DNA from: Microbacterium mangrovi
GTDB taxonomy: Bacteria > Actinomycetota > Actinomycetes > Actinomycetales > Microbacteriaceae
Reading direction: 5' to 3'
Assembly (NCBI RefSeq): GCF_000802305.1
Contig: NZ_JTDK01000018.1
Coordinates: 62,001 to 126,000 of the forward strand
Length of the DNA: 64,000 nt
The notes beneath the pieces are model-generated. The model had not been told where the DNA came from. It worked only from the letters and a program-made list of their open reading frames with translations, and did no database searches. Of this stretch, positions 48,696-57,267 are shown one piece after another (position 1 is the first letter of the stretch; every line of letters starts with the position of its first letter). The translations under genes were made by a program, and so were the position numbers.

Positions 48696-50144
48696 TCAGG
48701 CGTTCGCGGGCACGGACGCGCGCGAGATCGCGACCTGCGCGTCGCGATCGACGACCTTGACGCGCTCACGGGTGTACTCGTGGTCGGCGCCGAGGGTGCG
48801 CTCGTGGGCGTCGAGCTGCAGCCAGCCCTCCCACGTGGTGTACTCGACGCCGCGCTCGGTCAGCACCTCGAAGATCGAAGGGGACTGCCCTTCGAAAGCC
48901 TCAGGGCGCGGGGCGTCCGGCTCAGGGCGCAAGGCCTCCGGCCGCGAGGCGTGGGCCGCGAGGGCATCCGCCACCACGTGGCCGATGGTCTCCAGGGCAT
49001 CCGACTTGGTGTGGCCGATGAGGCCCACCGGTCCGCGCTTGATCCAGCCGGTGGCGTACAGGCCGGCGATCGGCGTTCCGTCGGCGTCGACCACCCGGCC
49101 CTCGACGTTCGGCACCACGCCGCGACGCTCGTCGAACGGGGCATCCACGACGGGCGTGCCGTAGTAGCCGACCGCGCGGTAGACCTGGCCGACCGCGATC
49201 TCGCGGAACTCCCCCGTGCCGGTCACCGAACCCGCGGCATCCGGAATCGTCCGCTCGAACCGGACCGCCTCGACACCGGTCTCGGGCGACCCGAGCACCT
49301 CGACGGGCGCGTGGTAGAAGTGCAGGTGCAGGCGGCGGGACGCCTCGCCGGTCGGCCGGTCGCGCCACTGCTGCAGTGTGCGCAGCATCACCTTGTACTG
49401 GTTGTTCGGCGCCACCCAGTCCTCGAGGTACTGGAAGTCCTCGTCGTGCAGGATGATGTCGACGTCGCGCACCTCACCCAGCTCGCGCAGCTCGATGGGC
49501 GTGAACTTGATGTCCTGCGGGCCGCGGCGGCCGAACACGTGCACGTCGGTGACCGACGACTGCGCCAGGCCCGCCAGCACGTTGTCCGGCGCCTCGGTGG
49601 AGCGCAGGTCGGGCTCGTGCTTGGCGAGCACCCGCGCGACGTCGAGCGCGACGTTGCCGTTGCCGATGACCGCGACGGATGCCTCGGGCAGGTCCCACGT
49701 GCGCGGCACGTCCGGGTGGCCGTCGTACCAGGCGACGAAGTCCGCCGCGCCGAACGACCCCGGCAGGTCGATGCCGGGGATGTCGAGGGCGGCATCCCGG
49801 ATCGCGCCGGTCGCGATGATGACCGCGTCGTAGCGCTCCTGCAGTTCGGCGAGGGCGATGTCGCGACCCACCTCGACGTTGCCGATGAAGCGGATACTGC
49901 GCCGATCCGCAGAGGGCGAGGCCGCGTCGAGCATCTCGTGCAGCGACGTGACGATGCCCTTGATGCGGGGGTGGTCGGGCGCGACGCCGTATCGGATCAG
50001 GCCGTACGGTGCGGGCAGCGACTCGAACAGGTCGATCGCGACGGACCCGCCCTGCTCCTTCACGGCGTTGGCGAGGAGGTTCCCGGCGTAGATGCCGGCG
50101 GGGCCGGCTCCGACGATGGCGACGTTGAGGTCGAGAGCGGTCAC
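48696..50144 (-). CDS. fprA: Ferredoxin/flavodoxin-NADP+ reductase, FprA type
   Basis: The 482-residue flavoprotein matches mycobacterial FprA/adrenodoxin reductase. It has FAD motif VAIVGAGPAGIYAG, LIRYGVAPDHPRIKG, NADP motif VIGNGNVALDVARVL, FGRRGPQDIKFTP, and the closing GLYATGWIKRGPVGLIGHTK. It would pass electrons from NADPH via ferredoxin to the sulfite reductase encoded in the same cluster. Near the C-terminus, EALRPEPDAPRPEAFEGQS is encoded by a repeat of family A and its flank, an apparent insertion in a loop. The start overlaps the cobA stop (ATGA). Confidence 0.93.
   Translation of the reverse strand: MTALDLNVAIVGAGPAGIYAGNLLANAVKEQGGSVAIDLFESLPAPYGLIRYGVAPDHPRIKGIVTSLHEMLDAASPSADRRSIRFIGNVEVGRDIALAELQERYDAVIIATGAIRDAALDIPGIDLPGSFGAADFVAWYDGHPDVPRTWDLPEASVAVIGNGNVALDVARVLAKHEPDLRSTEAPDNVLAGLAQSSVTDVHVFGRRGPQDIKFTPIELRELGEVRDVDIILHDEDFQYLEDWVAPNNQYKVMLRTLQQWRDRPTGEASRRLHLHFYHAPVEVLGSPETGVEAVRFERTIPDAAGSVTGTGEFREIAVGQVYRAVGYYGTPVVDAPFDERRGVVPNVEGRVVDADGTPIAGLYATGWIKRGPVGLIGHTKSDALETIGHVVADALAAHASRPEALRPEPDAPRPEAFEGQSPSIFEVLTERGVEYTTWEGWLQLDAHERTLGADHEYTRERVKVVDRDAQVAISRASVPANA
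48887..48950. repeat. Repeat family A copy inside fprA
   Basis: GCCCTTCGAAAGCCTCAGGGC is a variant of the family A palindrome, followed by two further GGCTCAGGGCGC-like fragments. It lies in frame within fprA. Confidence 0.75.
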
Positions 50145-50914
50145 AGGGCGGTGTCCTTTCCGAGGGCAGAGCGGTGCGAGGCGAGCTCGGCGGGTGCATA
50201 GGGGCTGAGGCGCACGACGTCGCCCACGACGACGACGGCGGGGGAGCGCACGCCGCGCGCGGCGGCCTGGTGCGCGATGGTCTCGAGGGTGCCGACGGTG
50301 ACCCGCTGGCCGTCGCCGAACCCGTCTTCGATGATGGCGACCGGGCAGGATGCCCCGCGCTCGCCGCGGCCGAGGGTCATCGCCGCGTGGGCGAGCGTGC
50401 CGACGCCCATGAGCAGCACGACGGTGTGGTCGCGTCCGCCGCCGAGCTCCTGGATCTGGTCGTGGCCGGTGACGACGGTGAACGCCGTCGCGAGGCCGCG
50501 GTGGGTGAGCGGGATGCCCGCGATCGCCGGCACCGAGATGGCGCTGGTCACACCCGACACGACGCGCACGTCGATGCCGCGTTCGCGGCAGTGGGCGAGC
50601 TCCTCGCCGCCGCGGCCGAAGATGTACGGGTCGCCGCCCTTGAGCCGCACGACCGTCTTGCCCTGTTCGGCGAGCTGCACGAGCAGCGCGTTGATGGCAT
50701 CCTGTGGCACCGCGTGGTGGCCGGGGAGCTTGCCGACGTCGACGATCTCGGCCTTCAGCTGGACGCCCTCGGCGGCGAGCCCGTCGAGCACGCCGCGCGC
50801 GCCGAGTCGGTCGGCGACGATGACGTCGGCCGACTCCAGGGCGCGCAGGCCACGCAGGGTGATCAGGCCGGGGTCGCCGGGTCCGGCGCCGACCAGCAGC
50901 ACGAGTCCGGTCAT
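50141..50914 (-). CDS. cobA: Uroporphyrinogen-III C-methyltransferase
   Basis: The 257-residue SUMT has VGAGPGDPGLITLRGLRAL, YADR-like VIVADRLG, VRLKGGDPYIFGRGGEE, GVTSAISVPAIAGIPLTHRG and LLMGV, all classic. It methylates uroporphyrinogen III to precorrin-2, the precursor of siroheme needed by the sulfite reductase of this cluster. The dehydrogenase/chelatase domains of CysG are absent and must come from elsewhere. It overlaps ssuC upstream and fprA downstream by four bases each. Confidence 0.95.
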   Translation of the reverse strand: MTGLVLLVGAGPGDPGLITLRGLRALESADVIVADRLGARGVLDGLAAEGVQLKAEIVDVGKLPGHHAVPQDAINALLVQLAEQGKTVVRLKGGDPYIFGRGGEELAHCRERGIDVRVVSGVTSAISVPAIAGIPLTHRGLATAFTVVTGHDQIQELGGGRDHTVVLLMGVGTLAHAAMTLGRGERGASCPVAIIEDGFGDGQRVTVGTLETIAHQAAARGVRSPAVVVVGDVVRLSPYAPAELASHRSALGKDTAL

Positions 50915-51912
50915 CGGGATCCTCCTTGCAGCAGGCCCCGGCCGCGCAGCAGGCGGCGTTCGAGCGGGGCGAAGATGACGAGCTCGACGAGGATGCCGAT
51001 CACGAGGATCACGATGATCGTCGCGAGCACCGACGCGATGTCGGACAGCTGGCGGGAGTTGTCGAGCATGGTGCCGAGGCCGAAGCCCATGGTGCCGCCG
51101 GTGGTGATGATCTCCGCGGCCATCAGCGACCGCCACGAGAACGCCCAGCCCTGCTTGAGGCCGGCGACGTAGCCGGGCAGGGCGGCCGGCAGCACGATGA
51201 GCGATGCCATCGACAGCTTCTTGGCGCCGAGCACCTGTCCGACGCGGCGCAGCTGCGGCGGCACCTGATCGATGCCCGAGATGAGCCCGTTGATCACCGA
51301 CGGAGTGGCGCCCATCAGCACCACGAAATACGCGGTGGCATCGGTGAGCCCGAACCACAGGATCGCGGCGGGCACCCACGCGACCGAGGGCAGCACCTGC
51401 AGGCCCGAGATGAGCGGACCGAACGCGCGCCGCAGCGGCTTCACCTCGGCCAGCAGCAGGCCGATGGGCGTTCCCACGACGATCGCGATGAGGAATCCGA
51501 GGATGCCGCGCTCGAGGCTGGTGAACACCGCCTGCTGCAGCTGGGCCGTCTCCCACGCCGCGCCGAGGGCGGCGGCGACGTCGGCCGGCGCCGGGACGAT
51601 GTCCGGCCGCGGCTGGGCGATGACGATGTACAGCTGCCAGGCCGCGATGAGCGCGATGACGCAGATGATGGGCGGCAGCACGGACTGGCGGATGCGGCGC
51701 CACACGCTCGGGCGGTCTGCGGCATCCGTCTGGAGGGCGTCGAGCCCCGCGGCGAGGGTGCGGAGCTCGTCCGCGGCTTCGGTCGTTGAGCGAGCGAAGC
51801 GAGACGAAACGTCAGCGCCGTCCGTGATCTCGGAGGCCAGGTGCGTTTCGTCTCGGTCGCGCTGGCGCGCGTCCTCGCTCAACGACCGGGGGGAGTCGAT
51901 GTCATGCGGCAT
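50911..51912 (-). CDS. ssuC: Aliphatic sulfonate/taurine-type ABC transporter permease
   Basis: The 333-residue protein has six membrane helices of the SsuC/TauC group, with the EAA-like loop PPQLRRVGQVLGAKKLSMASLIVLPAALPG that contacts the ATPase. The first ~60 residues are unusual: SLSEDARQRDRDET and SSRFARSTTE are encoded by the two arms of repeat family B, extending the cytoplasmic N-terminus. The start at 51912 lies 11 bases inside the ATPase gene end. With ssuA and ssuB it imports sulfonates as sulfur source; no monooxygenase (ssuD) is in the window. Confidence 0.85.
   Translation of the reverse strand: MPHDIDSPRSLSEDARQRDRDETHLASEITDGADVSSRFARSTTEAADELRTLAAGLDALQTDAADRPSVWRRIRQSVLPPIICVIALIAAWQLYIVIAQPRPDIVPAPADVAAALGAAWETAQLQQAVFTSLERGILGFLIAIVVGTPIGLLLAEVKPLRRAFGPLISGLQVLPSVAWVPAAILWFGLTDATAYFVVLMGATPSVINGLISGIDQVPPQLRRVGQVLGAKKLSMASLIVLPAALPGYVAGLKQGWAFSWRSLMAAEIITTGGTMGFGLGTMLDNSRQLSDIASVLATIIVILVIGILVELVIFAPLERRLLRGRGLLQGGSR
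51781..51890. repeat. Repeat family B, full copy inside ssuC
   Basis: Left arm GTCGTTGAGCGAGCGAAGCG (from 51782) and right arm ending CGCTCAACGACCGGG (to 51890) form a long imperfect stem enclosing about 35 bases. Nearly the same arms occur at 55411-55500. It is translated in frame. Confidence 0.85.
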
Positions 51913-52705
51913 TGCGGCTGATCTCCTTGCGCAGGTGCGCGGTGATCTCGCGCGAGAGGGCCGCCACCTCGGGCGATTCGATGCGACGCCCGGCGGTCGC
52001 GTTGATGCGCCACTCGCGGGCGATCCGGCCGGGCCGGCTGCCCAGCAGCACGACGCGCTGGCCGAGACGGGCGGCCTCGCGCACGTTGTGCGTGACGAAC
52101 ACGATCGTGCGGCCGGTCTGCCGCCAGACGCGCTCCAGTTCTTCGTGGAGGATGTCGCGGGTGATGGCATCCAGCGCCGCGAACGGCTCGTCCATCAGCA
52201 GCACCGGACGGTCCTGCGCGAGCGCGCGGGCCAGGGCGACGCGCTGACGCATCCCGCCCGACAGCTCGTGGGGGCGGCGGTCCGCGGCATCCTGCAGGTC
52301 CACGACCTCGAGCAGCGCGAGGGCTCGCTCGGTGCGCTCCGATCGCGGCACGCCGCGCAGTCGCAGTGCCAGCTCGACGTTGCGCCGGGCGGACAGCCAC
52401 GGCATCAGGGCGGATTCCTGGAACATGACCGCCGACCCCTCATCGGGGGTCTGGATGCTGCCCGCGGTGGGGGCATCCAGACCCGCGATGAGGTTCAGCA
52501 GGGTGGACTTGCCGCATCCGGATGCCCCGAGCAGACACACGAACTCGCCGGGTGCGATGTCGAGCGAGATGTCGTCGAGCACGACCGGGCCGGTGCCGAA
52601 GCGCTTGGACACGTGGTCGATGCGCACAGCGGGCGGCACGGGCGACGCGGCGGCCGCGGGTGCGGTGCCGTCGAAGCTCGGGAACAGGCGGATGCCGTCG
52701 GTCAT
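51902..52705 (-). CDS. ssuB: Aliphatic sulfonate/taurine-type ABC transporter ATPase
   Basis: The 267-residue ATPase has Walker A LLGASGCGKST, Q-loop MFQESALMPW, signature LSGGMRQRVA, Walker B LLMDEPFAALD and H-loop FVTHNVREA, with the sulfonate/nitrate-class spacing (nTauB/SsuB/NrtD). It energises uptake through SsuC. The start MTDGIRLF lies eight bases after the ssuA stop; the longer upstream frame is a shadow of ssuA. Confidence 0.9.
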   Translation of the reverse strand: MTDGIRLFPSFDGTAPAAAASPVPPAVRIDHVSKRFGTGPVVLDDISLDIAPGEFVCLLGASGCGKSTLLNLIAGLDAPTAGSIQTPDEGSAVMFQESALMPWLSARRNVELALRLRGVPRSERTERALALLEVVDLQDAADRRPHELSGGMRQRVALARALAQDRPVLLMDEPFAALDAITRDILHEELERVWRQTGRTIVFVTHNVREAARLGQRVVLLGSRPGRIAREWRINATAGRRIESPEVAALSREITAHLRKEISRNAA

Positions 52706-52713
52706 GATGTCGC

Positions 52714-53781
52714 CTACTGCTCGCCCAGGCCGTCGGCCGACACCTTGGCGGAGGCGACCTCGTTGAGCAGGCGCAGGTCGAACAGGCCCTGGATGGAGCC
52801 CTTCTTCTGCGTGCCGGCGGCGAGGCCGTGGTCGACGAGCTCCTGGAAGGTCTGCGCCTGCGGGTTGGCCGAGAACGTCACGTTCTGCAGCGCGCGGGCC
52901 AGCACCGGTGCCTTCAGCTCCTTGCCGGTGGTGGCCTTCAGCTGCGCGTTGATGACGGCGGCGGCATCCTTCTTGTTGTCGTTGAGCCACGCGATCGAGT
53001 CGACGTCGGCCTTCACGAGCGCCTTCACCGTCTGCGGGTGCTTCTTCAGGAAGTCGGCGTTCACGACGAGCACCGTGGTGGGGAACTTGCCGTCCTTCCA
53101 CAGGGATGCCTCGTCGACGAGCACGTGTCCGCCTTCGGCGACCAGGCGCGACGCCCAGGGCTCGGGGAGCCAGGCGCCGTCGACCTTGCCCTGCTGGAAC
53201 AGGGTGAGCGTCTGCGCGTTGTCGGTCGGCGTGATGTTCACGTCGCCGCCGCCGGACGTGCTGGTCTGGTAGCCCTGTCCCTTCAGCCAGGTGCGCAGCG
53301 CGACGTCCTGCGTGTTGCCGAGCTGCGGCGTGGCGAGCGTCTTGCCCTTGAGCTGCTTGGGGTCGGTGATGTCCTTCGCGACGACGAGCTGGGCGCCGCC
53401 GGTGGTGGCTCCCGCGACGATCCGCAGCGACTGGCCGTGCGACTGGATGAACGAGTTGATCGCCGGGTTCGGTCCGATGTAGGCCGCGTCGATCGCGCCG
53501 GCGCTGAGCGCCTCGATCGTCGCCGGGCCGGCGTTGAAGACCTGGGTCTGCAGCTTGGTGGAGCCGAGGTCCTTCTGCAGGATGCCCTCCTGCAGGCCGG
53601 CGAGGGCGGGAGCATGCGTGACGTTCGCGAAGTAGCCGAGGCGCACCTCGGATGCCGCGGTGCCGCCGGACAGGTCGATCGTCTTCTGCGGAGACGCCGA
53701 CGCCTGAGCGGCACAGCCCGCCAGCATCATCGCGGCCACAGCCAGGATCGTGAGCTTCGCAGTGCGGGTGTTGTACTTCAT
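52714..53781 (-). CDS. ssuA: Aliphatic sulfonate-binding lipoprotein
   Basis: The 355-residue protein has a lipobox LAGC (Cys22-23 region) and an SsuA/NrtA-type binding fold: VRLGYFANVTHAPAL at the start, AAYIGPNPAINSF, VDGAWLPEPWASRL. It captures sulfonates outside the membrane. GGAGG precedes the ATG. It is the first gene of the downstream half of the sulfur cluster. Its upstream region shares a 16-base motif with that of cysI, so both should respond to sulfur supply. Confidence 0.9.
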   Translation of the reverse strand: MKYNTRTAKLTILAVAAMMLAGCAAQASASPQKTIDLSGGTAASEVRLGYFANVTHAPALAGLQEGILQKDLGSTKLQTQVFNAGPATIEALSAGAIDAAYIGPNPAINSFIQSHGQSLRIVAGATTGGAQLVVAKDITDPKQLKGKTLATPQLGNTQDVALRTWLKGQGYQTSTSGGGDVNITPTDNAQTLTLFQQGKVDGAWLPEPWASRLVAEGGHVLVDEASLWKDGKFPTTVLVVNADFLKKHPQTVKALVKADVDSIAWLNDNKKDAAAVINAQLKATTGKELKAPVLARALQNVTFSANPQAQTFQELVDHGLAAGTQKKGSIQGLFDLRLLNEVASAKVSADGLGEQ

Positions 53782-53923
53782 CGTTCGCCTCCTTCGGGAC
53801 GGTCGCCAGACGGTTTCTGGCGGGTGTTTGAAAATGACGGTAGGGGTGCGCGGGACGGTGCGCGAGTGTGTCGTCACGGGGTGGAACGGGGCGTCACCGG
53901 GCGTAATACGCCTCGGTAACGGG

Positions 53924-53939
53924 GCGTCACACGGTTGAC
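53924..53939 (-). promoter_or_regulatory. Shared sulfur-regulon motif before ssuA
   Basis: GTCAACCGTGTGACGC (minus strand) differs at one base from the motif at 59058-59073 before cysI. Several GTGACG/CGTTACC units follow between it and ssuA. It may be a binding site for a common regulator, part of a promoter, or both. Confidence 0.6.
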
Positions 53940-53974
53940 GCGGGCCGCTCCGGCGCGGGCCGCTCCGGCATCCT

Positions 53975-54105
53975 GATCGGTCGCGAAAGCACGGTCGAGG
54001 TCGCCGTTCGTGACGGAGTCACGGGTGGGCGCCGCCCGGCACCCGCGACGAGTCGCCGGATCGGTCGCGAACGCACGGTTGAGGTCGCCGTTCGTGACGG
54101 ATTCG
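53975..54105. repeat. Two imperfect direct repeats of about 46 bases
   Basis: GATCGGTCGCGAAAGCACGG...TTCGTGACGGAGTC (53975-54020) is repeated as GATCGGTCGCGAACGCACGG...TTCGTGACGGATTC (54059-54104). They lie between cysN and the ssu genes. The 335-base gap 53782-54116 contains no gene. Confidence 0.8.
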
Positions 54106-54116
54106 GGCAGGGGCCG

Positions 54117-55517
54117 TCAGTCCAGGACGGTGCCGGCGGCGAGCGTCGCGCCGTCGGCGGGGTTGATCACCAGGAACGATCCGCCCTCGCGGCTGAGCGC
54201 GTACTGCTCGACCGGGAGGTCGGCGGCCACGCGCAGACGCGCTCGCCCGATGTCGTTGACCTCGAGGGTCGCGGCGGGGTCGTGCGCCAGGGCGTCGAGG
54301 TCGTAGCGGGACTCGATCTGCACGATCGCCTGCACGGTCGCCGTGCCGTGCTTGACGAGCACGCGCGATCCGGATGCGAGCGGGCGGTTGTCGAGCTGGA
54401 ACAGTTCGGCCCCGAACTCCCGCCGCGGCGCGGGCAGGGTGCCGGCCGCCGCGATCAGCGAGCCGCGGGCGGCGTCGAGGTCGGCATCCAGCTCGAGGGC
54501 GACCGACTCGCCGGCGGTGGCCCGCTCGGCGGGGACTCCGGCGACGGTGATCCCGGTGACGGTCGTGCGGATGCCGGCCGGCAGCACCTCGACCTCGTCA
54601 CCCAGCGCGACGGTGCCGGCCGAGATGCGCCCGGCGGCGGCACGGTAGTCGCGGAAGCGGGCCGCGGCATCCGGGTCCTCGGCGAGGTGCGCGGCGAGCC
54701 CGCCCTGCGGACGGAGCACCAGCTGCACCGGCAGCCGGAAGTCCTGCTCGGCGGCGGCATCCCCGGCGGGGAGCGTCTCGAGCAGGTGCAGCAGCGTGGG
54801 CCCGGAATACCAGGGAGTCTGCGGCGACGAGTCCACGATGTTGTCGCCCTGGAGGGCGGACACCGGGATGACGTGCAGGTCGCGGATGCCGAGCTCGTCG
54901 GCGACGCGGGCGGCATCCACCGCGACCTGGACGAAGGCGTCCTCGTCGTAGTCGAGGAGGTCGATCTTGTTGACCGCGACGATCACGTGCGGCACGCGCA
55001 GCAGCGCGACGACGGCCAGGTGGCGGCGGGTCTGCTCCACGACGCCGTTGCGGGCGTCGACCAGCACGATCACCGCGTCGGCGGTGGTGGCGCCGGTGAC
55101 CATGTTGCGGGTGTACTGCACGTGGCCGGGGCAGTCGGCGAGGATGAACGACCGCGTTCCGGTGGAGAAGTACCGGTAGGCGACGTCGATCGTGATGCCC
55201 TGCTCGCGTTCGGCGCGCAGCCCGTCGGTGAGGAGCGCGAAGTCGAAGTCGCCGTGGGCGAACCCGCGGTCGGCGGAGGTGCGCTGCACCTGCGCGAGCT
55301 GATCGGCGAGGATCGCCTTCGAGTCGTGCAGCAGACGACCCACGAGGGTGGACTTGCCGTCGTCGACGGAGCCCGCCGTCGCGAACCGGAACAGGGAGGT
55401 CATCCCCTCGGTCGTTGAGCGAGCGAAGCGAGACGAAACGGGCAGTGCTTCTTGCGTTTCGTCTCGGTCGCGCTGCGCGCGTCCTCGCTCAACGACCGGG
55501 GTCTCGTAGTCACTCAT
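54117..55517 (-). CDS. cysN: Sulfate adenylyltransferase subunit 1 (GTPase)
   Basis: CysN, with CysD, makes APS from sulfate and ATP, driven by GTP hydrolysis. GTPase motifs are TAGSVDDGKST, REQGITIDVAYR, DCPGH and NKIDLLDY, followed by two beta-barrel domains. The ATG at 55517 overlaps the cysD stop by one base, the expected coupling, and gives 466 residues. The next ATG (55403) gives 428 residues and is the usual family start, MTSLFRFATAGS. The 38 residues between are mostly encoded by repeat family B (VVERGRAQRDRDET and SSRFARSTTE), so the element seems to have inserted in frame between the old start and the domain. Confidence 0.92.
   Translation of the reverse strand: MSDYETPVVERGRAQRDRDETQEALPVSSRFARSTTEGMTSLFRFATAGSVDDGKSTLVGRLLHDSKAILADQLAQVQRTSADRGFAHGDFDFALLTDGLRAEREQGITIDVAYRYFSTGTRSFILADCPGHVQYTRNMVTGATTADAVIVLVDARNGVVEQTRRHLAVVALLRVPHVIVAVNKIDLLDYDEDAFVQVAVDAARVADELGIRDLHVIPVSALQGDNIVDSSPQTPWYSGPTLLHLLETLPAGDAAAEQDFRLPVQLVLRPQGGLAAHLAEDPDAAARFRDYRAAAGRISAGTVALGDEVEVLPAGIRTTVTGITVAGVPAERATAGESVALELDADLDAARGSLIAAAGTLPAPRREFGAELFQLDNRPLASGSRVLVKHGTATVQAIVQIESRYDLDALAHDPAATLEVNDIGRARLRVAADLPVEQYALSREGGSFLVINPADGATLAAGTVLD
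55411..55500. repeat. Repeat family B, full copy at the start of cysN
   Basis: Left arm GTCGTTGAGCGAGCGAAGCG and right arm CGCTCAACGACCGGG enclose a short spacer. It is almost identical with the copy in ssuC and is in frame within the cysN reading frame starting at 55517. Confidence 0.88.
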
Positions 55518-56470
55518 CAGAAGTACCCGTCCTTCTTGCGGTCTTCCATCGCCGCTTCCGAAATGCGGTCGTCGGCGCGCGTGGCGCCGCGCTCGGTCAG
55601 GGTGGATGCCGCCACTTCGCGCACGATCGCGGCGACGTCCACGGCATCCGACTCGACCGCGCCGGTGCAGCTCATGTCGCCGACCGTGCGGTAGCGCACC
55701 ACGCGCTTCTCGACCGTCTCGCCGGGCTTCGCGGGCGAGAAATCGCCGATCGCACGCCACATTCCGTCACGGGAATATACGTCTCGCTCGTGGGCGAAGT
55801 ACAGCGGGGGCAGGGCGATGCGCTCGCGCTCGATGTAACGCCACACGTCCAGTTCGGTCCAGTTCGAGATCGGGAACACCCGCACGTGCTGGCCCGGCGT
55901 GTGGCGGCCGTTGTACAGGCTCCACAGCTCGGGACGCTGATTGCGCGGATCCCACTGGCCGAACTCGTCGCGCAGCGAGAAGATGCGCTCCTTGGCGCGG
56001 GCCTTGTCCTCGTCGCGGCGGGCACCGCCGAACACCGCGTCGTGCCGGCCGGCGGCGATGGCATCCAGCAGGGGCTGCGTCTGCAGCGGATTGCGGGTGC
56101 CGTCGGCGCGCTCGTGCAGGCGTCCGTCGTCGATGTAGTCCTGCACACGGGCGACCTCGAGGCGGATGCCGAGGCGCTGCGCCGTCTCGTCACGGAACTG
56201 CAGCACCTCGGGGAAGTTGTGCCCGGTGTCCACGTGCAGCAGCGCGAACGGCACCCGGCCGGGCGCGAAGGCCTTGGTGGCCAGGTGCAGCACGACCACG
56301 GAGTCCTTGCCGCCGGAGAACAGCAGCACCGGACGCTCGAACTCGGCCACGACCTCGCGGATCACGTGGATGGCCTCCGCCTCGAGCAGGTCGAGGGCGT
56401 CCGGGGCCGGGGAGCCGTGAGACGGGGAATCTGCGCCCTGAGCCTGTCGAAGGGCAGTCGTGGTGCTCAT
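55517..56470 (-). CDS. cysD: Sulfate adenylyltransferase subunit 2
   Basis: The 317-residue PP-loop ATP sulfurylase subunit has LLFSGGKDSVV, HVDTGHNFPEVL, GGARRDEDKARAKERIFSLRD, NWTELDVWRYIE and the closing DRKKDGYF. The first ~20 residues (TTALRQAQGADSPS) are encoded by a copy of repeat family A. Its ATG overlaps the cysH stop and its stop overlaps the cysN start, forming a tight operon. APS kinase is not encoded, in line with direct APS reduction by CysH. Confidence 0.94.
   Translation of the reverse strand: MSTTTALRQAQGADSPSHGSPAPDALDLLEAEAIHVIREVVAEFERPVLLFSGGKDSVVVLHLATKAFAPGRVPFALLHVDTGHNFPEVLQFRDETAQRLGIRLEVARVQDYIDDGRLHERADGTRNPLQTQPLLDAIAAGRHDAVFGGARRDEDKARAKERIFSLRDEFGQWDPRNQRPELWSLYNGRHTPGQHVRVFPISNWTELDVWRYIERERIALPPLYFAHERDVYSRDGMWRAIGDFSPAKPGETVEKRVVRYRTVGDMSCTGAVESDAVDVAAIVREVAASTLTERGATRADDRISEAAMEDRKKDGYF
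56434..56454. repeat. Repeat family A core at the start of cysD
   Basis: A 21-base stretch GCCCTGAGCCTG..AAGGGC is the exact reverse complement of the family A right arm seen at 28230 and 30567. It encodes residues ALRQAQG of CysD. Confidence 0.85.
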
Positions 56471-57267
56471 ACGTGGAGTCCGCATTCCGTCTTGCTGGAT
56501 CCGGCCCAGCGACCGGATCGGGGGTCTTCGCCGGCGGCGACCGGCTTGGTGCAGGGCTGGCATCCGATCGACGGGTAGCCGAAGTTCACCAGCAGGTTCA
56601 CCGGTACCTTGTGCTGCACGGCGAACGCCTGCAGCTCGTCGAAGCTCCACGCCGCGACCGGATTGACCTTCACCAGGCCGTTCTTCTCATCGAAGGTCAC
56701 CAGCGGCGTGTTCGTCCGGGTCGGGGCCTCGTCGCGGCGCACGCCGGTGAACCACAGTTCGTAGCCGGCGAGGATGTCGTGCAGCGGCTGGACCTTGCGC
56801 AGGTCGCAGCAGGTCGCGGGATCGCGGGCGAAGAGGTCCTTGCCGTAGGCGGCATCCTGCTCGGCGACGGTCTGCTTGGGCTTCACGTCGACGATGTTCA
56901 CGTCGAGCACGCGCGCGACCTCGTCGCGCGTGGCGTACGTCTCGGTGAAGTGGTAGCCGGTGTCGAGGAACAGCACGTCGACCCCGGGAAGGTGCTCGGC
57001 GACGATGTACGGCAGCACGGCGTCCGCCATCGAACAGGCGACGCTCACGGCATCCACGGCGAAGTTGCGGGCGACCCACGCGGCGACCTCGGAGGCGGAT
57101 GCCTCGTGGTCGGTCAGCGAGCCGAGCTCGGCGTTGCCGGCCTCGGCGAGGGCGCGCAGCTCGTCGGCGCTGCGCTTCGGGGGTCGCGATTCGTCTCGGT
57201 CGCGCTGGCGCACGTCCTCGCGGGGCGACCGGGACTCGCTCAGCGACCGGGGTGTGTCAGCACTCAC
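56467..57267 (-). CDS. cysH: APS reductase (phosphoadenylyl-sulfate reductase family)
   Basis: The 266-residue enzyme reduces APS to sulfite with thioredoxin-type electrons. PP-loop-like SVACSMADAVL, DTGYHFTETY, the iron-sulfur Cys pairs ATCCDLRK and GCQPCTKP, and the catalytic C-terminal ECGLHV are present. The four cluster cysteines mark it as APS-type, not PAPS-type. The GTG start overlaps the cysI stop (GTGA). The N-terminal ~30 residues (RSLSESRSPREDVRQRDRDE) are encoded by a partial copy of repeat family B. Confidence 0.94.
   Translation of the reverse strand: MSADTPRSLSESRSPREDVRQRDRDESRPPKRSADELRALAEAGNAELGSLTDHEASASEVAAWVARNFAVDAVSVACSMADAVLPYIVAEHLPGVDVLFLDTGYHFTETYATRDEVARVLDVNIVDVKPKQTVAEQDAAYGKDLFARDPATCCDLRKVQPLHDILAGYELWFTGVRRDEAPTRTNTPLVTFDEKNGLVKVNPVAAWSFDELQAFAVQHKVPVNLLVNFGYPSIGCQPCTKPVAAGEDPRSGRWAGSSKTECGLHV
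57189..57252. repeat. Repeat family B, right-arm copy at the start of cysH
   Basis: ATTCGTCTCGGTCGCGCTGG followed by CGTCCTCGCGGGGCGACCGG and CTCAGCGACCGGGG matches the right arm of the ssuC and cysN copies with a small duplication. It is read in frame. Confidence 0.8.
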
